A stretch of DNA of 18,755 nt from Phycisphaerae bacterium (GTDB lineage Bacteria > Planctomycetota > Phycisphaerae > UBA1845 > Fen-1342), in assembly GCA_022842805.1 (NCBI GenBank), contig JALHOX010000027.1, positions 1-18,755 on the forward strand, given 5' to 3'. This document shows positions 7,632 through 14,492 of this stretch, in pieces. A program made the translations under genes and the position numbers. Each line of letters starts with the position of its first letter. The stretch's first letter is position 1. The notes beneath the pieces were generated by a model. It was given only the letters and a program-made list of their open reading frames with translations, was not told the origin of the DNA and did not search any database.

Positions 7632-8012
7632 ACGACGATGCTGCGCGGTCCGCGCTCCCCCAAACCGCCTTTCCGCATGCCCCGCGAAGCTTCGTTGTTG
7701 CGCGACGCACCCAACCGCGTTACTACGCGGTCCCTCAAGCGACTGCCCCGCCCCCCGCGCTCTACACTGCAACGGCACGGCGCTGCCCGCACTCCCCACT
7801 CAGCGGCGGTTCGCTCCCCCAAATCAGCCGCGATAGCGCCCTTCCGCCCGTTCCAAACCAGCCTGAAAGTTATCCTGGCCCCGCGGCGATCCGAGCATAG
7901 ACTATGAACAGAGGGATTCGAGGTGCGCGCGGAAGGTGCGCGACGGGTCTCGGATGTCGCTCGCGATCGGAATCGCAAGCCTTTGTGCCTGGCGAATTTA
8001 GGCGAGAGCGCG
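7632..8012 (+). other. Intergenic region before the zinc-ribbon gene, no gene seen
   Basis: About 380 bases between the right REP unit and the next start codon. Short open frames exist on both strands but show Arg/Pro-rich translations typical of chance frames in GC-rich DNA. AT-richer bases near 7895-7910 (CATAGACTATGAA) could hold a -10 element, but no fitting -35 was found. Confidence 0.4.
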
Positions 8013-8462
8013 ATGGCCAAGATCTGCCCCAGATGCCGAGTCGAAGTCGCTTCGCAAGCCAAGTTTTGCGGACGTTGCGGACTGGTTCAGCCGATGAATG
8101 GCGGACAGGCGGGTCGCGTTGCCGAGCCGGGGGCGCTGCCCGTGCCGGCGGGCTATTTGCCGGTGGGCGAGGCCAGCGACCTGCACTATGCGTGGACGGG
8201 CGCGTGGGGGGCGCAGCGGCTGATCGGCACCGAGCCGATTACGCTGCGGGTGTTCAACGCGGGCTATCCGCTGCAGAGCGTGCGACTGCGGGCGAGCGGG
8301 ACGGCGGCCGGCGGCAGCGCGGTGTATCAGCGCGAATTTGAAATTGAATCGCTCGGCAAAGGCGAGACCTGGACGGCGGAAATCCCGTCTTACGAGATCG
8401 CCGAGCCGTTGATCGAACTGGCGGTCGGGTTGGTGGACGCGACGTTCGCATGGGCCGGCTGA
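8013..8462 (+). CDS. Zinc-ribbon protein of unknown function
   Basis: 149 residues from the ATG at 8013. An earlier in-frame ATG at 7923 would put 30 unconserved-looking residues ahead of the motif, so the later start is preferred. The N-terminus is a zinc ribbon with C5-x2-C8 and C19-x2-C22 (ICPRC, FCGRC), the usual opening of bacterial proteins where a small ribbon is joined to another domain. After a Gly/Pro-rich linker (about 28-50), residues 51-149 look like a beta-strand-rich domain (ITLRVFNAGYPLQSVRLRASG) that I do not recognise. There is no membrane segment. It ends 36 bases before the SPFH gene on the same strand, and the two are probably co-transcribed, which suggests a role linked to the membrane scaffold. 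Function is otherwise unknown. Confidence 0.8.
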   Translation: MAKICPRCRVEVASQAKFCGRCGLVQPMNGGQAGRVAEPGALPVPAGYLPVGEASDLHYAWTGAWGAQRLIGTEPITLRVFNAGYPLQSVRLRASGTAAGGSAVYQREFEIESLGKGETWTAEIPSYEIAEPLIELAVGLVDATFAWAG

Positions 8463-8485
8463 GAAGCCGCGGTCCCATTAGCGGA

Positions 8486-8490
8486 AAGGA
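8486..8490 (+). promoter_or_regulatory. Ribosome binding site that decides the SPFH start
   Basis: AAGGA lies 2 bases before the ATG at 8493 but 8 bases before the in-frame ATG at 8499. Normal spacing favours 8499. Confidence 0.6.
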
Positions 8491-8498
8491 CGATGGTC

Positions 8499-9479
8499 AT
8501 GCCATACGTACTGTTCGGATTGCTGGTGTTCGGCGGCCTGGTGATTCTCTTCTCGGGCCTCTTCCAGGTGCAGCAGCAGACGCACGCCGTGATCGAGCGC
8601 TTCGGGAAATTTCTGAAGATCGCCGGCCCCGGTCTCAACTTCAAGATCCCGCTGATCGACACGGTGGCGGGCCGCGTGACGCATCGCGTGCGCGAGCTGG
8701 AGATCAAGATCGAGAGCAAAACCAAGGACGACGTGTTCGTCGACCTGCTGATCGCGGTGCAGTACTTCGTCGAGGAAGACGACAGCGCGGTGAAGCTGGC
8801 GCATTACAAGCTGACCAACCCGCATCAGCAGATGAGCTCCTACGTCTTCGACACGGTCCGCGCCCTGGTGCCCGAGATGCTGATCGACAACGTCTTCGCC
8901 GAGAAGGAGAAGATCGCGGCGGCGGTGAAGGATCGGCTGGAAGAGACGATGCGCCAGTTCGGCTTCACGATCCTGCAGTCGCTGGTGAATGACATTCAGC
9001 CGGACCACAAGGTGAAGGACGCGATGAATCAGGTCAATGCGTCGGCCCGCCTGCGCGAGGCCGCCCGCAACGAGGCCGAGGCGCAGAAGATCCGCGTCAT
9101 CGCCGCGGCCGAGGCCGAGGCCCGCGCGAAGGAGCTGCAAGGCGTTGGTATCGCGCGTCAGCGACTGGCGATTGCGAACGGTTTGAAGGAGTCGGTCCAT
9201 GCCTGTGCGGAGGCGGGCATTTCGTCGAACGAGGCGACCCGCATGGTGCTGCTGACCCAGCATTACGACACGGTGGCGGCCGTGGGCGCCCATAGCCGCA
9301 GCACGGTGATGATGGTGCCCTATGGGCCGAACGGTATGGCGGGTGTGAGCGAGCAGATCATGCAGGCGCTGATGGTGCAGCATGAGCTGGGCGATGGCGG
9401 CCGGGCGGCGGCGCCCGCGAAGCTGCCGCAGCAAACGGCCAAGGGGCAGACGCAGCAGTCGGCGACGCCGCAGGCTTAG
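8499..9479 (+). CDS. SPFH/band-7 domain membrane protein
   Basis: A prohibitin/stomatin-like scaffold protein of 326 residues. The start at 8499 is chosen from the AAGGA spacing; ATG 8493 would add two residues. A membrane segment spans about 4-22 and is followed at once by the SPFH core (about 25-200), with the usual VIERFGKF and PGLNFKIPLID segments. From about 180 to 225 a long Ala/Glu/Arg-rich helix (EAARNEAEAQKIRV, AAAEAEARAKELQ) forms the coiled coil through which such proteins oligomerise. The tail is Gln/Ala/Pro-rich. The sequence resembles the plant hypersensitive-induced-reaction type more than FtsH partners HflK/HflC, though that placement is tentative. It follows the zinc-ribbon gene by 36 bases and is closed by an intrinsic terminator, so the pair looks like a short operon. 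Substrate or client is unknown. Confidence 0.9.
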   Translation: MPYVLFGLLVFGGLVILFSGLFQVQQQTHAVIERFGKFLKIAGPGLNFKIPLIDTVAGRVTHRVRELEIKIESKTKDDVFVDLLIAVQYFVEEDDSAVKLAHYKLTNPHQQMSSYVFDTVRALVPEMLIDNVFAEKEKIAAAVKDRLEETMRQFGFTILQSLVNDIQPDHKVKDAMNQVNASARLREAARNEAEAQKIRVIAAAEAEARAKELQGVGIARQRLAIANGLKESVHACAEAGISSNEATRMVLLTQHYDTVAAVGAHSRSTVMMVPYGPNGMAGVSEQIMQALMVQHELGDGGRAAAPAKLPQQTAKGQTQQSATPQA

Positions 9480-9500
9480 TTGCGAGCGTGACTGATTGGG

Positions 9501-9535
9501 CGGCGGCTGCGTTCGCGCGGCCGCCGCGTCGTTTT
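9501..9535 (+). terminator. Intrinsic terminator after the SPFH gene
   Basis: CGGCGGC-TGCG (9501-9511) pairs with CGCG-GCCGCCG (9516-9526) around a TTCG tetraloop, giving 11 pairs with one G-T, followed by CGTCGTTTT. It begins 21 bases after the stop codon and is the best terminator in the window. Confidence 0.65.
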
Positions 9536-9654
9536 CCCGCCCTTTCGAATTGAAAGGGCGCGCTCGGACCGCGGGCGGGCGTTGCCGGGGACGGACGTTT
9601 TCGGGGTGGATCGAAGTTCTCGATGCCGCGGGTCTCGGCTGCGTCCCTCTTCCC

Positions 9655-9660
9655 TATACT
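9655..9660 (+). promoter_or_regulatory. Possible -10 element of the glucan phosphorylase gene
   Basis: TATACT stands out in GC-rich DNA 70 bases before the start codon. No good -35 hexamer is found 16-18 bases upstream, so this is tentative. Confidence 0.35.
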
Positions 9661-9730
9661 TCCCCCCTTCGCCGCAATTCGTCGTCCGGCATGCGCTGGT
9701 CCGTGGCGGCTGATCGGGAGTTGTTTTTCG

Positions 9731-11944
9731 ATGTCGCGAGTCTCGTCGAACCGTCGTCGCGCTGCCGCGCCTGCCGCTGACAACCTGTGGGATCGTCTGC
9801 GGCGGCTGGCGATGAACCTGTGGTGGACCTGGAACCCGGATGCGCAGGCGCTCTTCGCCTCGCTCGATCCGGCGCTCTGGAACGCCTGTCAGCACAATCC
9901 GCTGGCCTTGCTGGCGCGGCTCTCGGATTCGCAGCGGGCGTGGCTCTTGAGCGATGACACGCTGCGCGTTCGGCTGGAGCAGTGCGAGGCGGCGCTGGGG
10001 GAGTATCTCGCTTCGCCGACGTGGTTCTCTGAGACGGCTACGCCCGCGCAGCGGAAGATGCGGGTGGCGTATTTTTGTGCCGAGTTCGCGCTGCACGAGA
10101 GCTTTGCCCAGTATGCGGGCGGGTTGGGCGTGTTGGCCGGCGATCATCTGAAATCGGCCTCGGACCTGGGTGTGCCGCTGGTGGCGGTGGGCATGCTCTA
10201 TCGCTGTGGGTATTACCAGCAGCGCATTCGTCCCGACGGTACGACCGGCGTCTATTACCCCGAATATGACTTTGCGGAGCTGCCCGTCACCGACACCGGC
10301 AAGACGATCGTGTTGCCGATGCCGGACGGAAAGTTGACCGCGAAGATCTGGCGGGCGGAGATCGGGCGGACGCGGGCGTATCTGCTCGATACGGACCTGC
10401 CGGCCAATACGCCGGCGCAGCGGGCGATTACGCGGCATCTTTACGGCGGGGACAACGAGACGCGCATCCAGCAGGAGATATTGCTGGGCTGCGGCGGGAT
10501 GTTTGCGCTCGACGCGGCGGGCGAAACGCCGACCGTGCTGCATCTGAACGAAGGGCATGCGGCGTTTGCGGCGCTGGAGGCGTTGCGGCGGGAGCTGAAG
10601 CGCAAGGCGGGTGCGAAACAGGCGACGCCCGCGGCGCAGTGGAACCGGGCGGTCGATCGCGTGCGCGGCAAGACAGTATTCACGACGCACACGCCTGTGC
10701 CGGCGGGGCACGATCGCTTTTCCGCGGAGCAGATGGATCGCTACTTTGCCGATGGGCCGGCGGCGCTGGGCATTTCGCGCGAGGAGCTGCTGGCGCTGGG
10801 GCGGGAGCGGCCGGGCGACCCGACCGACTCATTTTGCATGACGGTGCTGGCGCTGCGGCTGGCGGGCCATTGCAACGGCGTGAGCAAGCTGAACGGTGAC
10901 GTGGCGCGGCGGATGTGGCGACACCTGTTCGACGCCAAGGGCAATATTCCATCGAAGCCGCTTAGCAACCCCGTGGGCGAAAAGACGGCGGACCCGAAGC
11001 GCGTGCCGATCGGGCATGTGACGAATGGCGTTCACAGCGAGACGTGGCTGGCGCCGGAGCTGCGGCCGCTGTATGACAAATATCTGAAGCCGGCGTGGGT
11101 TGGGGCGGGGCCGGGTGATGATTGGTGGCGAACGGCGGGACGCATCCCGGCGGGCGAACTCTGGGCGGCGCGGCGCATGTTGCGCGAGCGGCTGGTGCAC
11201 TACATCCGGCGGCGGATGGTGGAGCAACTGACAAGGCGCGGCGCGGGATCGGCGGAGATCGCGGCGGCGTGGGAAGCGTTCTCGGCGGATGCGCTGACGA
11301 TCGGCTTTGCGCGGCGTTTTGCGACCTACAAGCGGGCGCCGCTGGTGTTTAGCGATCCGAAGCGGCTGAGCGCGATCTTGAACAACCCGAAGCGGCCGGT
11401 GCAGCTTGTTTTCAGCGGCAAGGCGCACCCGGCCGATCGCGAGGGACAGGCCTTTGCGCAGCGGATTCACGAGTTTTCGCAGCAGCCGGCGTTTGCGGGG
11501 CGGGTGGTGCTGATCGAGAACTATGACATGGAGACGGGGCGGATGTTGACCAGCGGCTGCGATGTGTGGCTGAACAACCCGCTACGCCCGCGCGAGGCGA
11601 GCGGCACGAGCGGGATGAAGCCGCCGCTGCACGGCGGGTTGAACTGCTCGATTCTGGACGGCTGGTGGCCGGAGGCGTTTGACGGCGTAAACGGCTGGGC
11701 GATCGACGACGGCAAGAGCGAAGAGAGCGGCCCGAAGGTTGATCAGCGCGATGCGCAGGCGATTTACCGGCTGCTGGAGCGCGAGATTGCGCCGGACTTC
11801 TATGCACGCGACAAATCGGGCGTGCCGCAGCGGTGGGTGAAGCGGATGGTCGCGTCGATGAAGACGGTCTGCGGCGCTTTCAGCACGGCGCGGATGGTCG
11901 GCGAGTATGCGATGAACTACTACCTGCCGGCGCACGGGAGGTAA
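9731..11944 (+). CDS. glgP: Alpha-glucan (glycogen) phosphorylase
   Basis: Releases glucose-1-phosphate from glycogen or other alpha-1,4-glucans using pyridoxal phosphate. The ATG at 9731 is preceded by GGGAG with 10 bases of spacing, giving 737 residues. Upstream in-frame codons to 9623 show no family similarity. The N-terminus (about 15-110) is the DUF3417-like domain typical of the shorter alpha-glucan phosphorylase type: LAMNLWWTWNPDAQALF. The catalytic region follows with VAYFCAEFALHES, AGGLGVLAGDHLKSASDLG, HLNEGHAAF, FTTHTPVPAGHD, GHVTNGVH and IGFARRFATYKR. The PLP-binding lysine is probably K630 in EASGTSGMK. Expected motifs are intact. Likely cytosolic. It stands alone after a terminator, with no other glycogen genes in the window. 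Confidence 0.95.
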   Translation: MSRVSSNRRRAAAPAADNLWDRLRRLAMNLWWTWNPDAQALFASLDPALWNACQHNPLALLARLSDSQRAWLLSDDTLRVRLEQCEAALGEYLASPTWFSETATPAQRKMRVAYFCAEFALHESFAQYAGGLGVLAGDHLKSASDLGVPLVAVGMLYRCGYYQQRIRPDGTTGVYYPEYDFAELPVTDTGKTIVLPMPDGKLTAKIWRAEIGRTRAYLLDTDLPANTPAQRAITRHLYGGDNETRIQQEILLGCGGMFALDAAGETPTVLHLNEGHAAFAALEALRRELKRKAGAKQATPAAQWNRAVDRVRGKTVFTTHTPVPAGHDRFSAEQMDRYFADGPAALGISREELLALGRERPGDPTDSFCMTVLALRLAGHCNGVSKLNGDVARRMWRHLFDAKGNIPSKPLSNPVGEKTADPKRVPIGHVTNGVHSETWLAPELRPLYDKYLKPAWVGAGPGDDWWRTAGRIPAGELWAARRMLRERLVHYIRRRMVEQLTRRGAGSAEIAAAWEAFSADALTIGFARRFATYKRAPLVFSDPKRLSAILNNPKRPVQLVFSGKAHPADREGQAFAQRIHEFSQQPAFAGRVVLIENYDMETGRMLTSGCDVWLNNPLRPREASGTSGMKPPLHGGLNCSILDGWWPEAFDGVNGWAIDDGKSEESGPKVDQRDAQAIYRLLEREIAPDFYARDKSGVPQRWVKRMVASMKTVCGAFSTARMVGEYAMNYYLPAHGR

Positions 11945-11964
11945 GCAGGTGTTTTGTGTCGGGG

Positions 11965-11985
11965 CCGGCGGGAGGTTGCCGCCGG
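11965..11985 (+). terminator. Hairpin after glgP
   Basis: CCGGCGG and CCGCCGG form a perfect 7-pair stem with a 7-base loop, 20 bases after the stop codon. There is no T tract, so intrinsic termination is doubtful. Confidence 0.35.
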
Positions 11986-12070
11986 ACTCGGCTTGGCGGG
12001 TGCGAGACGGCTTTGGATGCGCGGGGGCGGGCCGGGCTCTTGCCGGCGCGGCCCTGTCAGAATTTGTCGC

Positions 12071-12099
12071 TTGTTCTCCAAGTCCCGTACTCCTATGAT
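12071..12099 (+). promoter_or_regulatory. Candidate sigma-70-type promoter for the membrane protein operon
   Basis: TTGTTC (12071-12076) and TATGAT (12094-12099) are separated by 17 bases. Transcription would start near 12106, about 60 bases before the TTG start of the next gene. This is the best-spaced promoter match seen in the window. Confidence 0.45.
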
Positions 12100-12151
12100 C
12101 TTGTGAACACCCCGCGCGGGCGAGCGCAGGCGGGGCGGGCGTTTGCCGATT

Positions 12152-12155
12152 GAGG
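12152..12155 (+). promoter_or_regulatory. Ribosome binding site that decides a TTG start
   Basis: GAGG lies 9 bases before the TTG at 12165. The alternative TTG at 12150 overlaps this site and has no good Shine-Dalgarno match of its own. Confidence 0.5.
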
Positions 12156-12164
12156 CGTAGCAAC

Positions 12165-12632
12165 TTGCGAAACCGTTCCACACCCATTGCGCAGTGGCTG
12201 ATCGCCGCGTCGCTCGGCGCGATTGCCGCCACACTGATTACGCGTAGCAACATTGGTGACGCAACCGCTTTCGCCCAGAATGCGCCGGTGGCGGGGGCGC
12301 GGGGCGTGTTCGCGTTTACGGGGCAGCTCGACGGGGAGCACCAGGGGCTGTTCATGCTCGACATCGAGCAGGGCACGATCTGGGTTTATGAGATTGAATC
12401 CAACGGGGGCACGCGCAAGCTGAAGCTGACGGCTTCGCGATCGTGGCTCTACGACCGCTATTTGAAAAACTTCAACTGCCTGCCGCCGACCTACAAGGAT
12501 GTGCAGGAGTTGGTCGCGCGGGAGCGCGCGCAGTACAGTGCGCTGCGCGGCGAGAGCGGCATCGCCGACGAGTCGGAGATGCGTCCTGCCGGTGCGAAGC
12601 CGGCTGTTGATCCGTCTGTGTCGCCGAACTGA
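12165..12632 (+). CDS. Small exported or membrane-anchored protein of unknown function
   Basis: 155 residues from a TTG start at 12165; a TTG at 12150 would add five residues. No ATG occurs before about residue 64, which is inside the folded part. A basic N-terminus (MRNR) and a hydrophobic segment at about 8-25 form a signal peptide or anchor, with possible cleavage after AFA near 37. The rest contains a GVFAFTGQLDGEHQGLFMLD / GTIWVYEI stretch that looks like repeated beta strands, followed by a helical part (YDRYLKNFNCLPPTYKDVQELV). I cannot assign a known family, although similar-looking short proteins are, I believe, frequent in planctomycetes. The gene lies 33 bases before the HTH-membrane gene on the same strand and probably shares its transcript. 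Start choice is moderate in confidence. Confidence 0.75.
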   Translation: MRNRSTPIAQWLIAASLGAIAATLITRSNIGDATAFAQNAPVAGARGVFAFTGQLDGEHQGLFMLDIEQGTIWVYEIESNGGTRKLKLTASRSWLYDRYLKNFNCLPPTYKDVQELVARERAQYSALRGESGIADESEMRPAGAKPAVDPSVSPN

Positions 12633-12665
12633 GTCAGAGAGCCACCTCGAGAGGAATGCCCGGAA

Positions 12666-13742
12666 ATGGCAAAGCCTTTTTACTCGCTCGAAGAAGTGAC
12701 CAGCCTGCTTGGGAAGAGCCAGGCCGATGTGACCGCGCTGGTGCGCTCCGGCGCTCTGCGTGAGTTTCGCGACTCGGGCAAAGTCTTCTTCAAGAAGGAA
12801 GACGTCGACAAGTTGAAGGCCAAGGGCGGCGGGGCGTCCAAGGCGCCCAGCCTCGCCGACAGCGGCGAGATCACGCTCGATGCGGTGGAAGACGAGAACC
12901 GCTCCGACGATTCGCTGCCTTCGCTGGTGGATACATCGGGCGGAACGAGCATCATCGGACTGGCCGATATCGACGAAGAGCCGCCCAAGCCCGCCGCCAA
13001 GCCGGCGCCCGGCAAGCCGGCCGCCGCCCCGCCCAAGCCTGCGGGCAAGGGCAAGAGCGATACCGCGGTGCCGATCGCGGGTGTGCGCGTGCTGGATGAC
13101 GATGATCTGGAGCTCGATGCCGACCCGCTGGCCAAGACGCAGGTGACGGCGTCGCCGGTGAGTGCCGCTTCGGACCAGGTGGCGCTGAATGAAGGCACTA
13201 GCAGCGGCTCGGGGCTGCTGGATCTGACCCGCGAAGCCGACGATACGTCGCTCGGCGCGGAACTGCTGGACGAAATTTACCCCGGTCAGGACGACGTGGC
13301 TCCGACCGCGGGCGGAACGGGAGCGGCGATGCCCGCGCCCGCCGCCAAGACTCCGACCAAGGCGAGCGCTCCGCCGAAGAAGGGCGCGGCCCCGGCCAAG
13401 CCCGCGCCCGCTCCGACACGGGCGCCCTCCTATGAAGAGCAGCCCGAAGAGGAAGATGCGGTTGTCGCCGGGCCGGCGATGACGCAGCAGTCGCCGCCGC
13501 GGGTCGTCTCCGGGGCCGACGCGAGCGACCCGCTCTTTGCGTCGATGCACGTTTGGAGCCTGATCTATCTTTCGGTTTGCGGCGCCGTCGCGGCGGCGGT
13601 CTCGCAGGGTTTTGTGCCCGATTTCGCCCTCTGGCTGACCAATAATTTTCTGTGGTTCATCCTCGGTTCGTTCGGCGGCCTGGGGCTGCTGGTGCTGATC
13701 GGCTGGCTGATCGGCCGCTCGGGTTCGGGCCGACGGGCGTAG
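12666..13742 (+). CDS. Helix-turn-helix protein with C-terminal membrane segments
   Basis: 358 residues; GAGGA lies 10 bases before the ATG. Residues 4-52 (FYSLEEVTSLLGKSQADVTA, then LVRSGALREFRDSGKVFFKKEDVD) match the MerR/excisionase-type winged HTH used for DNA binding. Residues 53-290 are low in complexity, rich in Ala, Pro, Lys and acidic residues, with acidic patches (LDDDDLELDADP) and a more conserved-looking piece, LLDLTREADDTSLGAELLDE (184-203). Two membrane segments follow at about 296-315 and 326-350. The protein is thus a DNA-binding domain tied by a long flexible tether to the membrane, an architecture I recall from planctomycetes but without a known role. HTH domains of this type can also bind protein, so DNA binding is inferred. 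It sits in the middle of a likely three-gene operon of membrane proteins. Confidence 0.85.
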   Translation: MAKPFYSLEEVTSLLGKSQADVTALVRSGALREFRDSGKVFFKKEDVDKLKAKGGGASKAPSLADSGEITLDAVEDENRSDDSLPSLVDTSGGTSIIGLADIDEEPPKPAAKPAPGKPAAAPPKPAGKGKSDTAVPIAGVRVLDDDDLELDADPLAKTQVTASPVSAASDQVALNEGTSSGSGLLDLTREADDTSLGAELLDEIYPGQDDVAPTAGGTGAAMPAPAAKTPTKASAPPKKGAAPAKPAPAPTRAPSYEEQPEEEDAVVAGPAMTQQSPPRVVSGADASDPLFASMHVWSLIYLSVCGAVAAAVSQGFVPDFALWLTNNFLWFILGSFGGLGLLVLIGWLIGRSGSGRRA

Positions 13743-13794
13743 GCCGCGTGCGACGACGGATGTTTGCGACTTTTCTCAGGCCGGAGCGCGTTGC

Positions 13795-14358
13795 ATGAAC
13801 GAGCGCTACGGCCTGATTCTTTTGATTCTGATCCCGGCGATGTTGCTGCTGAGCGCCGCGCTGACCGTGTCGATGGCGTGGAACTACGGCAAGGACGTCG
13901 TTCTCACCGAGCTCGACGAACAAAAGACGCGCGACTGCGAGAGCCTATTTCGTCTGCGATTGCCGGCGAGCGCTAAATCGGTCGGTTTTCACATGCGCCT
14001 GGCGGGGAAGACCGTCGCCCATTGGCGGCTGACGATGAATGCGGCGGAGTTGCCGACACTCGTGAAGTCTTCTCCCTTCGCTGATGCGGAATGGCGCGTT
14101 CTGCCCGCGTCGACCGATGGCGCCCCCCCGTTTCCCGACTGGTGGACTCCGACCGCACTATCGGGGACGCGCACGGCGACGGCGACCGTGCAGGACAAGG
14201 GTGAGCGGAACCAACTGACTATTTGGGCGGCGGAGTTGCCGACCGCCGCTGCTTCGATGCCGGTGGTGACGGATTCGCAGGCGGCGGCGTCAGCGCCCGC
14301 CGCATCGGCCCCGGCGGAGAGCCAGGTCGCGGTGTTTTTGGAGTGGCGGCGGGGTTGA
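13795..14358 (+). CDS. Single-pass membrane protein of unknown function
   Basis: 187 residues; GGAG lies 8 bases before the ATG. One strongly hydrophobic segment spans about 6-28 (YGLILLILIPAMLLLSAALT), so the protein is anchored by its N-terminus with the bulk probably outside the cytoplasm. Residues 60-145 may form a small beta-rich domain (VGFHMRLAGKTVAHWRL). The C-terminal part (about 150-175) is an Ala/Pro/Ser-rich tract. No known family is recognised. It follows the HTH-membrane gene by 52 bases on the same strand and probably belongs to the same operon. Confidence 0.75.
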   Translation: MNERYGLILLILIPAMLLLSAALTVSMAWNYGKDVVLTELDEQKTRDCESLFRLRLPASAKSVGFHMRLAGKTVAHWRLTMNAAELPTLVKSSPFADAEWRVLPASTDGAPPFPDWWTPTALSGTRTATATVQDKGERNQLTIWAAELPTAAASMPVVTDSQAAASAPAASAPAESQVAVFLEWRRG

Positions 14359-14463
14359 TCCGTTGGAGGGGCCGTGGTCGCCTTGCACGGTCAAGGCGCG
14401 CCATCCGCCCCCGAGATCCAGCATTACAGATTGGTTCGGTATGGGCTTTGCGTCGCGCAAGCG

Positions 14464-14479
14464 TGTTTCACGTGAAACA
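14464..14479. promoter_or_regulatory. parS: parS centromere-like site (ParB binding)
   Basis: TGTTTCACGTGAAACA is a perfect 16-base palindrome and differs by one base from the Bacillus subtilis parS as I recall it. It matches the chromosomal parS consensus bound by ParB/Spo0J proteins across many phyla. It lies between two convergent genes, 13 bases beyond the PHP-gene stop codon. In most bacteria such sites cluster near the replication origin. No parA, parB, or DnaA-box cluster is seen in the window. The sequence match is direct; ParB binding is inferred. Confidence 0.88.
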
Positions 14480-14492
14480 GCGTCCCGCGGCG

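Noticed and set aside
7495..7710. N-terminal extension of the RAYT frame to 7710
   Set aside because: The added residues are the translation of the flanking REP unit, and a better start with GGAG spacing lies at 7494.
12093..13550. A 485-codon minus-strand open frame across the HTH-membrane gene
   Set aside because: It is a shadow of the biased codon use of the plus-strand gene, with no domain or start signal.
14359..14492. Replication origin next to parS
   Set aside because: I found no DnaA-box cluster, AT-rich unwinding region or dnaA/dnaN genes in the window.
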